Positions 53,225 to 62,700 are shown, counted from the first letter of the stretch. The stretch: DNA of 64,000 nucleotides from Cherax quadricarinatus (GCF_038502225.1 NC_091369.1:11282069-11346068); one strand, 5' to 3'. Numbers and translations are program-made. The notes: a model not told the origin generated them from the sequence alone.

Positions 53225-53340
53225 ACTCGCCAGGTAGGCTCCAGGTAAGTAGGCCTGGTCTGGGACTGGGCCTCGGGAGTCAACACTCGCCAGGTAGGCT
53301 CCAGGTAAGTAGGCCTGGTCTGGGACCGGACTGCTGGAAT
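53225..53340 (+). repeat. 60-bp tandem duplication of L-B 3' tail sequence
   Basis: ACTCGCCAGGTAGGCTCCAG to GGCCTGGTCTGGGA occurs at about 53227 and again at 53287. Confidence 0.75.
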
Positions 53341-53589
53341 GACGATCTACGAATCAATAAAGTTAAGGTAACTGACAATAAGGATTTCCTTATCGTGATA
53401 ACGTATATTGTAATCTAGAAGGCTATGTCAGGAGCTTAGACTCGACCCCTCCCCTCCTCCCCCCTCCTCCCCCCCAAAAAAAAACACAAGTTGGTAAGTA
53501 TGCGCACATAAAATCAGAATCAAAACTGCCATATTACATCAGAAGAAAGACAGGTGAATTGACGATGAAGGACAGGAAGTCCTCTAAGA

Positions 53590-53814
53590 AATGAATAAGC
53601 TGTATAAGGAACACAAACTGACTCTTTCTACACAACTGGAAAGAAGACCCTTGGCAGGAGACTTAAAAGACATGCTGAGACCTGCAAATGTGCCACTGTG
53701 TGTTTTAAGACAGCAGAAGCACTGTGTGAATCATTAGTTAAATTTACAGTTCTGTAGCAACAAAACAGTGGCCAAAACAATGGAGGGCAGCGAATGTAGC
53801 CTCGATATTCAAGC
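53590..53814 (+). pseudogene. possible LINE reverse transcriptase fragment
   Basis: The end reads QWRAANVASIFK, resembling the WxxANVxPIFK block before reverse transcriptase motif A. It is then cut by a TTA-repeat. Upstream reading is not conserved enough to name. Confidence 0.3.
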
Positions 53815-53985
53815 TAAGCCCCTCAAGGAAGATTCCTTGATGCTGCTGAGGGGCTCTTGATCTAGGGAACTGGATCTGTGCTCCAGTTCCCTGAATTAAG
53901 CCTGAATACCTTCCATCCTCCCCCTACAGGCGCTGTATAATCCTACGGGTTTAACCCTTCCTCCTTGATTATAATAATAAGGGAC
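53815..53985 (+). repeat. TTA-repeat, near-complete copy
   Basis: CCCCTCAAGGAAGATTCCTT, GCTGAGGGGCTCTTGATCTA, ACTGGATCTGTGCTCCAGTT, CGCTGTATAATCCTACGGGT, then TTGATTATAATAATAA. A second near-complete copy is at 61495. The two show the body to be about 165 bp. Confidence 0.85.
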
Positions 53986-54479
53986 AGATAAGTGGCATGA
54001 ATTTAAGGCCAGTATTTTAGGACACGAAAAAATATTCCTGTGCTCTTAAGTGGTACTGAAGAATTTAAATTTCACTTCTTATGATGTAATATTTAATGTT
54101 TCAAGATGTAAATCGGTGAGCCAGCTGAAGGTCTTGGTCAAATAACCAAAAATATCACAAAGCGGATCATCTGATGAACACAATGTCAGTAGCAACTACT
54201 GACCTGAATCATGGACATTTATTCTGAGGTGATGAGGAATATAATCAGGAGTGTGGAACACCACACCGGTAGGGATTCAGAGACAGGAAATTCTTTTTCA
54301 GAACCTTGCTGCAGCTCTGACAGGGTAACAAAGATGCAGCAAGAACTAGAAGAGCAAGCGAGGATAATAAGAAAACTGTTGCAATGTATTAAAGAATAAC
54401 TAAGAGCAAAGTGACGATCCAGGAGAGAGGTGCCATAAGGATCAACATTGGCAACGGTACTATTGCTTATACCTTTACC
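53986..54479. other. unassigned, with a short open frame
   Basis: 54211-54399 encodes 62 residues ending in a predicted coiled coil (QQELEEQARIIRKLLQCIKE). No homologue recognised; may be part of a decayed ORF1 or chance. Confidence 0.25.
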
Positions 54480-54592
54480 TTAACCTTTGAAGAATTTCGA
54501 GAGCTTCTCTACTCTTTGAGCACGGCCATGGGTCAGGCTCGTCTGGTGCTTGCCTGGTCAACCAGGCTATTGCTGCTGGAGGCCCGCTGCCG

Positions 54593-54597
<5 letters not shown>
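54480..54597 (-). mobile_element. L-B-related LINE 3' end (second tail type)
   Basis: GAATTTCGAGAGCTTCTCTA, ACGGCCATGGGTCAGGCTCG and TGCTTGCCTGGTCAACCAGG; matches 45755-45850. Confidence 0.65.

Positions 54598-54669
<72 letters not shown>
54598..54669. repeat. (TA)n microsatellite
   Basis: Pure TA directly abutting the LINE 3' end fragment. Confidence 0.97.
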
Positions 54670-54672
<3 letters not shown>

Positions 54673-55079
54673 GACATACCACAAGATAGTATTATTTATT
54701 ATTGTTTACAAATGTGACACTGATAAGAAAAAATACCGGGAATAGCACAGGTATAAAGGTGCAGAAATGACATAGACAAACTTCACGGGCGGCCGGAGAA
54801 GTCAGCATTCGAATTCAAACACAGCGAGTTAATAGTTTTAAAAAGAAGTTGGGCAAGAGAACAAGACCAGAGCGAAATACAGAGTGAAGGGACGAGGGGC
54901 GACACTACAGGGACGTGGCTTCCTCTCCTATAGCCTACCCACCCCCACTTTCCCCACCTTTAGTGCCTCTCTAAGTCCCACCTTTTCTACTTTCCGCAAC
55001 ATTCCTTCCTGAAATCCCCTGCTTCCCCTCCCCAAAATTCACATTTCTCATAATTATAATCTTTCAAATTTTCGCTAAA
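54670..55079. other. unassigned
   Basis: C-rich from about 54930 to 55035; no gene supported. Confidence 0.4.
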
Positions 55080-55400
55080 TAGGCATAAATTCACAAAATT
55101 ATCTCAAAATCGACATCAGTTGTCACAGTTCTTGCGAAATCTCAGTCGACTCGTAAGCTTCAACAAAATAAGCATCAGTTCGCAAAATTATGTAAGATTT
55201 TTGAAATTAAAAATCGGAATACGAAAAATTCAGAAAAATTAGTATCAATTCGCAATATTTTTTGAAGAGAAATCGGAATAAATTTGGAAGATTAAGCAAA
55301 ATTAGCATCAATTCGTAAAATTCTGCAAAAAATTCGAACAAATATTGGAATAAATTCAGAAGAATCAGCAAAATTCTCGCAAAATGTCATATAAAAAACG
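55080..55400. repeat. degenerate AT-rich minisatellite, about 70 bp
   Basis: AGCATCAGTTCGCAAAATTA, AGTATCAATTCGCAATATTT and AGCATCAATTCGTAAAATTC recur with AATCGGAATA boxes between them. Confidence 0.65.
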
Positions 55401-55734
55401 AAGTGGAAGTTTGGGTGTTGCAGTGTCGGAAGTGGCCCGTGTCTGCCAGATTGCCAGCAGATCGGGTGGGTAATGGACACTTTTTTTCAGACATTTCTTT
55501 GCTGGGTCACCCGCCCGATTATGTACTTTGGACAGCTGTCCTGAATTAGAGAATTTTTTTTCTTTCAACGCGTCGCTGGCTGGTAGGTGCTGCAACTGGA
55601 TATTGGTGGTGGTTGGTAGAGTGGATGTTGGTTGGTAGGTTAATGTGGTTGTCCTGGGTTTTTAGGTAGGTGAACCACGGTAAAATACTTTGTTCCTCCT
55701 GCTTAAACTATCTTTGTATTGTGAATATGATAAT
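55401..55734. other. unassigned
   Basis: GGTTGGTAG-type short direct repeats at 55608-55640; otherwise nothing. Confidence 0.35.
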
Positions 55735-55860
55735 GGTATACAATACTGACAAGTTGATAAGTAAGACACATATACAACAGTTAGGTATTCCGAAACGTTT
55801 CGCCAACACAGTAGGTGAATAAAGATATATAACTGTTCCACATGTGTCTTAGTTTTCTAT
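55735..55860. mobile_element. H1 element, palindrome with deleted centre
   Basis: Left end TGACAAGTTGATAAGTAAGA, then GTTAGGTATTCCGAAACGTT, CGCCAACACAGTAGG, immediately followed by TGAATAAAGATATATAACTG and ACATGTGTCTTAG. Related to 41221-41386, but the centre including the second core is gone. Confidence 0.65.
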
Positions 55861-55904
55861 GTATTATCACCTGTAATGTTCTCTCATTGTTCTTGTATGT
55901 TCAG

Positions 55905-56060
55905 GATGAAACACTGGAGAGCCTCTTTAGAGTACGTTGTAAAACACACGTTTATTAGGACAACGCTTCGCTCCGTGTAGAGCTTTATCAAGTCATGACA
56001 TGATGAAGCTCTTCATAGAGCGAAACGCCTAAATAAAAACATGTTCTCCCACATGTCTTC
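55905..56060. mobile_element. H2 element, head-to-head inverted pair
   Basis: Left core on minus (55965-55991): TTGATAA, GCTC-TACACG-GAGC, GAAGCGTT. Right core on plus (56000-56026): ATGATGA, GCTC-TTCATA-GAGC, GAAACG. Both stem II helices are perfect; both arms have AATAAA-like sequence outside. Left keeps GAC/GTC as stem I. Confidence 0.65.
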
Positions 56061-56160
56061 TCATTACTGTTGTCAGCAATACAACGCCATTTGCATTCAA
56101 CCTCTTCAGCATCAATTATCAGCCTTAATAAATTCAATCAGAGATAAATTCAATTAGAAA

Positions 56161-56560
56161 TTAGATTTTGCCGCTGATGCGGCTAGTTTGTACATTCGGT
56201 ATTCATTCTGTGGATGGTAGCGGTTAGGTTATTGTACACTCCATATGCAATTATCCATCCTGTCCACGGTACGGGCTACTTTGTTATGCACCTCATATCC
56301 ATTATGTGGACGGAAGGGACTCATTTATTTTGAAACCCATATCTATCCCGCGGACAGTAGCGGCTAGTTTATTGTTCACCTCGTATCCATCCTGTGGACG
56401 ATAACGGCTAGTTTATTATGCGCCCCATATGCATCCTCTTGACGATAGCAGCTATTTTATTATGTACCTCATATATTGTGGTCGCTAGCGCAACGACGTG
56501 TGGATACACAAATGCAAACGAACTAGGCCCTAAAAGTATAAACAGAACTATCTTTGAGCT
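56161..56560. mobile_element. dispersed element with internal 44-bp array (locus 2)
   Basis: Starts GATTTTGCCGCTGATGCGGC; the hairpin GCCGC-TGAT-GCGGC (56170-56183) keeps both arms while the loop differs from locus 1. About seven diverged 44-bp units follow. Right flank: GTGTGGATACACAAATGC and GAACTAGGCCCTAAAAG. Confidence 0.75.
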
Positions 56561-57049
56561 CTTAAAAACAAATTTAGGATATTTTCTCAAAAAATTCCGC
56601 TATCTTATTTTCACTAATATGATAACTTGATGTATAGATATAGAGGTTAATATGTTGTCGATCTCCGACCCTCGATATGTGTACAAGAGAGTGAGCAGAA
56701 GACTGAATACGCACTTTTCACTTAGCTCAGTCGTGATCTTGATGTATTAAATTGCCAGAAATACTGGTAACCAAGTTTGGAATATTGCAACAACCATCAC
56801 TTTGTTTACATTGCAAGTTGGTCTACAAATGTGCTTATCAGCCCTCATGTTAAGGTGTGTTGTGGATCTACTCTGCTTCTAACTACATTCCTGTAACATT
56901 GGAATGAACTAATTTCCTACTAATATAATGTTAATGCTTGAAACCACTTTAGTACATTTTAACGTAGGGAGTTTTAGTACAATATTTGGTTGGTAGATCG
57001 CTTGTGGATGCTTAGTAACTTATAAGTTACTTATAGTGGATACCAGGAA
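56561..57049. other. unassigned
   Basis: AAATTTAGGATATTTTCTCA (56570) is shared with 58539 at locus 3, so the element may extend to about 56640. The rest is unassigned. Confidence 0.4.
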
Positions 57050-57125
57050 TCATTGCCCCCACGGCTAAGTCCAGACCAGGCCTCCTGGGTGATCTAATTA
57101 ATAAGGCTGTTGGTAATAGCAGCAC
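57050..57125 (-). mobile_element. L-B LINE 3' end fragment
   Basis: ATTGCCCCCACGGCTAAGTC and CAGACCAGGCCTCCTGGGTG, GATCTAATTAATAAGGCTG. Confidence 0.5.
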
Positions 57126-57889
57126 GCAGTCCATCGGTTGATGGATCGGTTGATTAGGAATCGACTGGAACATATCCAGTTCCCTCTTGAAGACAACTCT
57201 AAAGTACGGGTTAACTTAGAGGTAAATATCTGTCTGGTGTGGTAGAAGAGGATGTAGTGAAACCTTAGAGTGAATGAAGGGCATAGACAGAGATGATAAA
57301 TACGGGTTTGGTAAAACCGAGAATACGATGCAAGTGTCTGAGAAGACGTAAACATCTTGGATAAAATTTGGTAACATGAAAGAAAAAGACAGTCAATGGA
57401 TGTTTGATATCTTCGAAGAAAGAGAATAGCAAATGGTATACTGAAATTCTTAAATCTCTCTGTCAGTCTTTCCCTCTCTCTCCCTTCTCTTCTCTTTATT
57501 CCTTTCTCCTTCCGTCCCTCCCTTGTCCTCTTATTCACTCCCTCCTCCCTACTTCTACATCTCCCTCCCTCTTTCCCTCCCCCTTGTCCCTCTTCCTCCT
57601 TTCACTCTCTCCTTGCCCCAGCTTCTCCTCTTCCCCCCAAGCTTCTCCTCCTCCTCCTCCTCCTCCCCCGCCACCTCCCAGCCTCTCCTATCAGGATATT
57701 ACAAACAGAGGAATCAAAAGATACAGGATATTAGCCGCGAGTGTTCCACTCGAAACGTTCGCGAGATCAAGCAGTCGCTGGCAGACGTTTGTTTGTCAAC
57801 ACTGGCGAAGCGTATGAGTGTGTGTAGACAAGGGCATCGGGACACGGCGATGTGTGTGTGCGTATCCTGAAACAAGGGCTGGTGGTTTT
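57126..57889. other. unassigned, with a CT-rich tract
   Basis: 57450-57690 is CT-rich with (CTC)n near 57645-57668. Open frames there are Ser/Pro/Leu runs. A GAGT/ACTC stem followed by GAAACGTT at 57741-57763 resembles the hammerhead 3' half but has no core box. Confidence 0.4.
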
Positions 57890-58145
57890 GGCATGTCCCT
57901 TTGTAGACACGGGTGATACACTTGTCTTCACACTTTCGTGTTAGCGCTGGTATCTCTGTTTCGTGGTAGACACGGACAGTGTGCGTGCTCATATACTGTT
58001 GTAGTGGCATCATGTCCCTGTTGACACGAATGATGTACGTGCCCTTACGCTTTTGCGGTGCCGCTGTCATGTCTCACTGTAGACATGGGCATTGTCTGCG
58101 TATTCATGCACTATTCTGTCGCTACGTGTCTCTAGAAAATTCCTT
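57890..58145. repeat. degenerate tandem repeat, about 60 bp
   Basis: TGTAGACACGGGTGATACAC, GGTAGACACGGACAGTGTGC, GTTGACACGAATGATGTACG and TGTAGACATGGGCATTGTCT: four units. Confidence 0.75.
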
Positions 58146-58224
58146 ATGTATACACTGGAGGCTCGTGCTCCCATTTATACAATATTGCAACATGTTCGTT
58201 CGTGATGTATGTTTCTTTGTGCCA

Positions 58225-58500
58225 GATTAGAGTACAACCGAAGCAATCAGTTTATTGTGTATCACAGTAAACTGGGTGACGGTAGTAGTGATTAGTTTAT
58301 TGTCTACACATGTCCATCCTGTGACGGTAGTGGCCAGTTTATTGTGCATCCCATATCCATCCTGTGCTATGACGTGTGCTGTGACGTCTAGTAATGCCTC
58401 CATGCACTCCCATATACACCTTTTGACGGTAACGCAAGACGATATAGATTCACCAAAGAACTAAGAACTAGGAACCTAAAAGATTAAGAGGAGTACATCA
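58225..58500. mobile_element. dispersed element with internal 44-bp array (locus 3)
   Basis: Left flank remnant ACCGAAGCAATCAGTTTATT, about four diverged 44-bp units (ACATGTCCATCCTGTGACGG, CCATATCCATCCTGTG), and right flank GACGATATAGATTCACCAAA, AACTAGGAACCTAAAAG. Confidence 0.7.
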
Positions 58501-58609
58501 GGACATATATCGACAATTTGTTTCATATGTGGCAAGCAAATTTAGGATATTTGCTTAATTTATCTGGTATCTTATTTTTTGTTAAATAAGATAAACGAGT
58601 AGTTTAAAA

Positions 58610-58750
58610 GTTTGTGTGTTAATAAACGGTTTAGAACACTCAAGTTGGTAACATTTCACCAGCCAGTGGTTTCTTCAGCTCAGCGCTGAGAAAGGCGGAA
58701 GATGAGAAGGAGTTTGAGGTAATCAGTCCCTCAGCCTAGAGTCGATGGTG
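58610..58750 (-). mobile_element. H1 element, single arm with intact core
   Basis: ACTCAAGTTGGTAACATTTC at the left, GAGTTTGAGGTAATCAGTCC and CAGCCTAGAGTCGATG at the right: H1 layout. Confidence 0.7.
58653..58678 (-). ncRNA. H1 hammerhead-like core with compensated stem II
   Basis: CTGAAGA, stem II ACCA-CTGGC-TGGT, GAAATGTT. Relative to GCCA/TGGC both ends of the outer pair changed (G-C to A-T). Confidence 0.6.
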
Positions 58751-58835
58751 TGCAGTTTTACGTTGTGTCTTCCTATATATATGCTTGTGTATATGTACAG
58801 TATTTACATTGCATTGCCAAGAGCACTTCGTGATT

Positions 58836-59145
58836 TTTGTGTCCTGTGGCCTGCTAGGCAGGCCACAGGACACAAAGTGTCCGTGGGTGTCCGTGAGTGT
58901 CCGTGGTTCGATCCTCGGCAAGGGTGGAAACATTAGGACGTTTCCTCAAAATACCTGCAGCCCATGTTCACCCCTAACCTGGATGTTAGTCGACTGGTGT
59001 GGGTCGCATCCTGGGAACAAAATTGACCTAATTTTCGCGAAATGCTCTGCATAACAAGGGACTTTCTATATAGTAGTATGTCACTGATGTCAGCTAGGCC
59101 TGTGTATCTTGTACATATACTTGTAGAAATACTATTATTTAGGTC
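58836..59145 (+). mobile_element. tRNA-like SINE, copy 2, with a perfect hairpin at its head
   Basis: The body matches 14880-15130 (B-box-like GTGGTTCGATCCTCGGCAAG, GTTAGTCGACTGGTGTGGGT, CTTGTAGAAATACTATTATT). At its 5' side 58836-58854 and 58858-58876 form a perfect 19-bp hairpin with loop TAG. The A-box region is replaced by this hairpin. Confidence 0.8.
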
Positions 59146-59199
59146 AAAATAGTGTTTAAATCTCACAACTTCCTTCGCAAACAAGGAGAAACCCGAGAA

Positions 59200-59300
59200 G
59201 AAAAGGCACACGTCGCAGAACAGTCTTTATTGGGACACATTTAACACCGTGTAGAGTTACATCATCTACACACATAAAATATTGTAAGAATAAAAGCTGG
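59200..59300. mobile_element. H2-like remnant
   Basis: GTCTTTATTGGGACACATTT, CACCGTGTAGAGTTACATCA and TCTACACACATAAAATATTG: eroded arms without a core. Confidence 0.35.
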
Positions 59301-59694
59301 CTTTGATATGTGTATTTCCTTCACTGTTGTGGGCAATGGGAAAAAACAAATATAGTATAGTGTGATCCTTTATTTGTCAATAAAGGATTGCATTTTATTG
59401 CATTATATTTACATCGTGTCGGTATTTTATATCATTTATCTCGATTGTGGGCAGTGTATCATATCAAGTGAAGTAAATGACACGGTCCGCCCAGGTAGAG
59501 TCTTCTAACTTGATTAAAATCCCATCGTGGATTAAACGTTGTCTTTAATGAAGATATCCACTGTAAGCATCATTTACTCCACCTTGATGGTAATTAACAT
59601 ACTATTTAATAACCAAAACGCCATTGAGAAGCATGGAGAAATATGTCAATATTGTAGCCTCAGTAGGACATAAATGGGCATGTTGGTTAATGGG
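59301..59694. other. unassigned
   Basis: TCCTTTATTTGTCAATAAAGGA (59370-59391) is a small palindrome. Nothing else supported. Confidence 0.4.
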
Positions 59695-59826
59695 GTCCCT
59701 TCAGAGAAGGTATTTGGCGCTGGTAAGGGGCTCTTGATTTAGGGAACTGGATCTGTGCTCCAGTTCCCATAGGCCCTGTATAATCCTAAGGGTTTAGCGC
59801 TTCCCCCTTGATTATGATAATAATGG
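59695..59826 (+). repeat. TTA-repeat copy with internal deletion
   Basis: GGCGCTGGTAAGGGGCTCTT, ACTGGATCTGTGCTCCAGTT, then directly AGGCCCTGTATAATCCTAAG and GCGCTTCCCCCTTGATTATG. Confidence 0.8.
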
Positions 59827-60182
59827 TTAATGGAGTTCAGAGCCTATTGGTAACAGTATGATCATTAATGTTACACGTAATGTTTTCATCACGAAACAAA
59901 TAGTTTAATCCCTAAAACATGGATTAAAGTAAACTTTTTAGAATGTATACATTGAGAGAAATATATTTTGGGTGTGTATACAAATGTGAAAAACAACAAA
60001 GTATGTGTCTCTATGAACACCACAGATCTGTATTTCGTTTATACAAATAATTCATTATACATTGCATTGGTTTTATCTTTTTCACAGTATGCTTAAATTA
60101 TGCATATTTATACATACTGGTGTATGTAAATTAACATGTCATGCTTGCATGGAACTGCAAAATAAACAGAGCTTTAATTCTA

Positions 60183-60185
<3 letters not shown>
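59827..60185. other. unassigned AT-rich sequence
   Basis: No supported feature. Confidence 0.4.
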
Positions 60186-60267
<82 letters not shown>

Positions 60268-60292
60268 TGTGTGTGTGTGTGTGTGTATGTAT
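60186..60292. repeat. (TA)n followed by (GT)n
   Basis: (TA)n 60187-60265, (GT)n 60268-60287, at the left edge of the H4 element. Confidence 0.97.
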
Positions 60293-60400
60293 GCAAAACA
60301 ACCACTCTGAAAGAATAGAGAAATTCCAAGCGCTTTCGTGACTACTCACATTATCAAGGAACTGTGAAACTAAAGCATCCAAGGAAGGTATATAAGGGGT
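60293..60400 (-). mobile_element. H4 element with a complete hammerhead-like core
   Basis: Minus strand: ATACCTTCCTTGGATGC, TTTCACAGTTCC, core, then GGAATTTCTCTATTCTTTCA and GAGTGGTTGTTTTGCATAC. Only one copy in this window. Confidence 0.6.
60328..60363 (-). ncRNA. H4 hammerhead-like ribozyme candidate
   Basis: Minus strand: stem I strand AGTTCC, TTGATAA (60351-60357), T, stem II GTGA-GTAG-TCAC (perfect), GAA, AGCGCT, T, stem I strand GGAATT. Stem I gives five Watson-Crick pairs and one wobble. AGCGCT is self-complementary and would supply stem III between two molecules. Every core position is accounted for with U3/A8. Confidence 0.7.
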
Positions 60401-60658
60401 CTGGCCGACACCTCACTATCAGATCCCACAACAGTTGAACACCTGACGCGTGCCGACCCAACTGGACAGGTCCTTTGCACAACCCACCAACAAACTATTC
60501 TACCCAAGAAAATTTTAAAAATTATTATTTGTACAGTGTATTATTAAATTCTTCCCAAATTCTATTAATTATAAATGGATCTAATTTATATAAACCAAAG
60601 GAAATATTCATATTATTGTCAAAACTACTTTTTATGAAACAAGATTCAATTATATTCC
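60401..60658. other. unassigned AT-rich sequence
   Basis: No supported feature. Confidence 0.4.
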
Positions 60659-60688
60659 TGTCGACCATGGACTTGCAAGTCCATGGTC

Positions 60689-60723
<35 letters not shown>
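60659..60723. repeat. perfect 34-bp palindrome plus (CA)n
   Basis: TGTCGACCATGGACTTG and its complement, no spacer (60659-60692), then (CA)n to 60723. Confidence 0.95.
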
Positions 60724-60726
<3 letters not shown>

Positions 60727-60844
60727 AATATATTATTGATTTATATTTATATTCACTTTGTATTAACTTGCATTGCATTTTTTCGCTAGAGGTAACTTAA
60801 CAACTAACGTAATGTGACATACCTGTAGTCGATTCGGACGGCCA

Positions 60845-60945
60845 TCACCACCCCCTCCCCCACGCATACCGGCCACATTCCAGGCCTTCCGGTTGACGGC
60901 CTGATTATTCCGGCTGTTGGTGCTAGCCGCTTGCAGTCAGGAACT
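60845..60945 (-). mobile_element. L-B LINE 3' end fragment
   Basis: CATTCCAGGCCTTCCGGTTG, ACGGCCTGATTATTCCGGCT and GTTGGTGCTAGCCGCTTGCA. Confidence 0.5.
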
Positions 60946-61009
60946 AACCTGAGGAATTAATTAGTTTTCTCTTGATGTTTATTAATGGTAAAATTTACCG
61001 ACATGTGAA

Positions 61010-61130
61010 TAAAACACAATATGAAGTTTGTGGTATTTACTGAGAAAACGTTTCGTCCACCAGGGATTGATAGTTTCTGGTGGTCGAAACGTCTTCTCAG
61101 TAAATGGCATAGACGCATATTGTGTCTTAG
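61010..61130. mobile_element. hammerhead-related inverted repeat
   Basis: Left TTACTGAGAAAACGTTTCGT, CCACCAG (61036-61062) pairs with CTGGTGGTCGAAACGTCTTC, TCAGTAA (61077-61103). Stem CCACCAG/CTGGTGG followed by (C)GAAACGT recalls stem II plus the GAAAC box, but a CTGANGA box is missing. Confidence 0.5.
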
Positions 61131-61136
61131 TTACCT

Positions 61137-61337
61137 TATTTTCCGGCATATAAGGCGCACGATAATATGAGACATGTAAGACGATGGTACGAAACAGTTG
61201 TAACGTAATGTTAGTAAACAAAAAAAATTGATAAAGTGTAACACAAAACCTACCCTTGACCCTGACCTTGAGCATATAAGACGCAGGCTGATAGACTTTT
61301 CGTGGGGAAAACAGCGCGCCTTATATGCCGGAAAATA
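61137..61337. mobile_element. 200-bp element with 24-bp terminal inverted repeats (MITE-like)
   Basis: TATTTTCCGGCATATAAGGC plus GCAC at 61137-61160 matches the complement of 61314-61337 at all but one base. An inner partial copy (GCATATAAGACGCAGG) lies near 61272. No transposase and no clear target duplication. Probably a non-autonomous DNA transposon; family not named. Confidence 0.75.
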
Positions 61338-61494
61338 CGGCATGTTCCATCTTGAAGGCAGGTTAGTGGTCTGTCAGTAGTCAACCCATACTCGTAAAGA
61401 CAGCTACGCTTCCTTACATACTATTCTAAGAATATTTGTTGATAATTCGTTAATTAACTATGTATTATCAGTAAATTTGCGTTGATTAGGTTAG

Positions 61495-61665
61495 ATTGTC
61501 CCCTCGAGGAAGGTTCTTTGACACTGGTGAGGGGCTCTTGATCTAGGGAATTGGATCTGTGCTCCAGTTCCCTGATTTGGGCCTGGATACCTTCCTTTCC
61601 ACCCCCATATGCGCTGTATAATCCTACGGGTTTAGCGCTCCCCATGATTATAATAAGAATTATTA
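61495..61665 (+). repeat. TTA-repeat, near-complete copy
   Basis: CCCCTCGAGGAAGGTTCTTT, CTGGTGAGGGGCTCTTGATC, TTGGATCTGTGCTCCAGTTC, GCGCTGTATAATCCTACGGG, TTTAGCGCTCCCCATGATTA, TAATAAG. Confidence 0.85.
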
Positions 61666-61693
61666 TAATACGTTAGATTGTCGTCTGTTATCA

Positions 61694-61746
61694 TATTGTG
61701 GTATACCTGGAGTATATCACAAGTATACTCCAGGTATACCACAATA
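61694..61746. repeat. perfect 23-bp inverted repeat, 7-bp spacer
   Basis: TATTGTGGTATACCTGGAGT plus ATA (61694-61716) and its exact complement (61724-61746). Confidence 0.95.
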
Positions 61747-61749
61747 CCA

Positions 61750-62024
61750 ATTAACGGGAATAATACATAAATAAAAAAAATATTTTGAAGCGAGAACAGG
61801 AAACGTGGAATTTGCAATCAAGTTTTCAGTCTAGTGTGAACGGCACACATAAGACGGTCTTCGGCCATAGTGAAATACTGACTTTTCTTAGGAGAATGAG
61901 CTGTGGTAATTTCCCTTATGTGTGACTGTAGAAATATCTTCAAACTGGCAGGACACACAAGACTATTGAATAATTTGAAGGGGAATACGAAGGTATTAGT
62001 TAAGGTAATGTAATGATTTTTTTT
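61750..62024. other. unassigned
   Basis: No supported feature. Confidence 0.4.
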
Positions 62025-62110
62025 TTATCACACTGGCCGATTCCCACCAAGGCAGGGTGACCCGAAAAAGAAAAACCCCGAAAAAGAAAAACTTTCACCA
62101 TCATTCACTC
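62025..62110 (-). mobile_element. short copy of the dispersed repeat at 49733-50037
   Basis: Poly-T, then CACTGGCCGATTCCCACCAA, GGCAGGGTGACCCGAAAAAG and CTTTCACCATCATTCACTC. Confidence 0.7.
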
Positions 62111-62389
62111 ACGGAATATTTATATAACAGACGTATTGGTAAGGAACACTATCTCTAAATGACATAGAAGCCTTGGTGAAGAATAATATATCTAAATATT
62201 GGTGAGGAACAGTATTTCTAAATATCATAGATATCTTGGTGAGGAACAAAGTGCCTGAATTGTCAGACTTAATCACCAGGGTCCCACAAGGATGACTCAG
62301 TCTGCTTTTCTGTCAAGGTTGTTCCTGGTGTACACCACGGGGAGTGTTTGCCCCCGAGTCTCGCTCCTTGTGTCTTTCTCACTGTGATA

Positions 62390-62700
62390 GTCTCTCGCTC
62401 CCTGCGGTAATCTCCTTCGCTTCCTGCAGTAATCTCTCACCGGGCACATACTCCCTGCATCAGTCTCACACTCGCTCCCTGCGGTAATCTCCTTCGCTTC
62501 CTGCAATAATCTCTCACCGGGCACATACTCCCTGCATCAGTCTCACACTGAAACAGTTTTAACACTGCGGCACACAATTCCTGCGCCAATCTTTCTCTCT
62601 CCCTCTCTCTCTCTTCCTGCGGCAATCTTTCCCACTACCTGCAGCAGTTTATCTCGCTTCCTGCCGCACTTTTTCTCCCACCCTGCGGCAATTTTAGTTG
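62390..62700. repeat. 77-bp duplication and CTGCGG-rich repeats
   Basis: CGCTCCCTGCGGTAATCTCC at 62396 and again at 62473 starts a 77-bp tandem duplication. Looser TTCCTGCGGCAATCTTT units continue to 62700. Confidence 0.85.

Noticed and set aside
57741..57763. GAGT-GTTCC-ACTC followed by GAAACGTT as another hammerhead
   Set aside because: No CTGANGA or TTGANAA box upstream and no second copy; may be chance.
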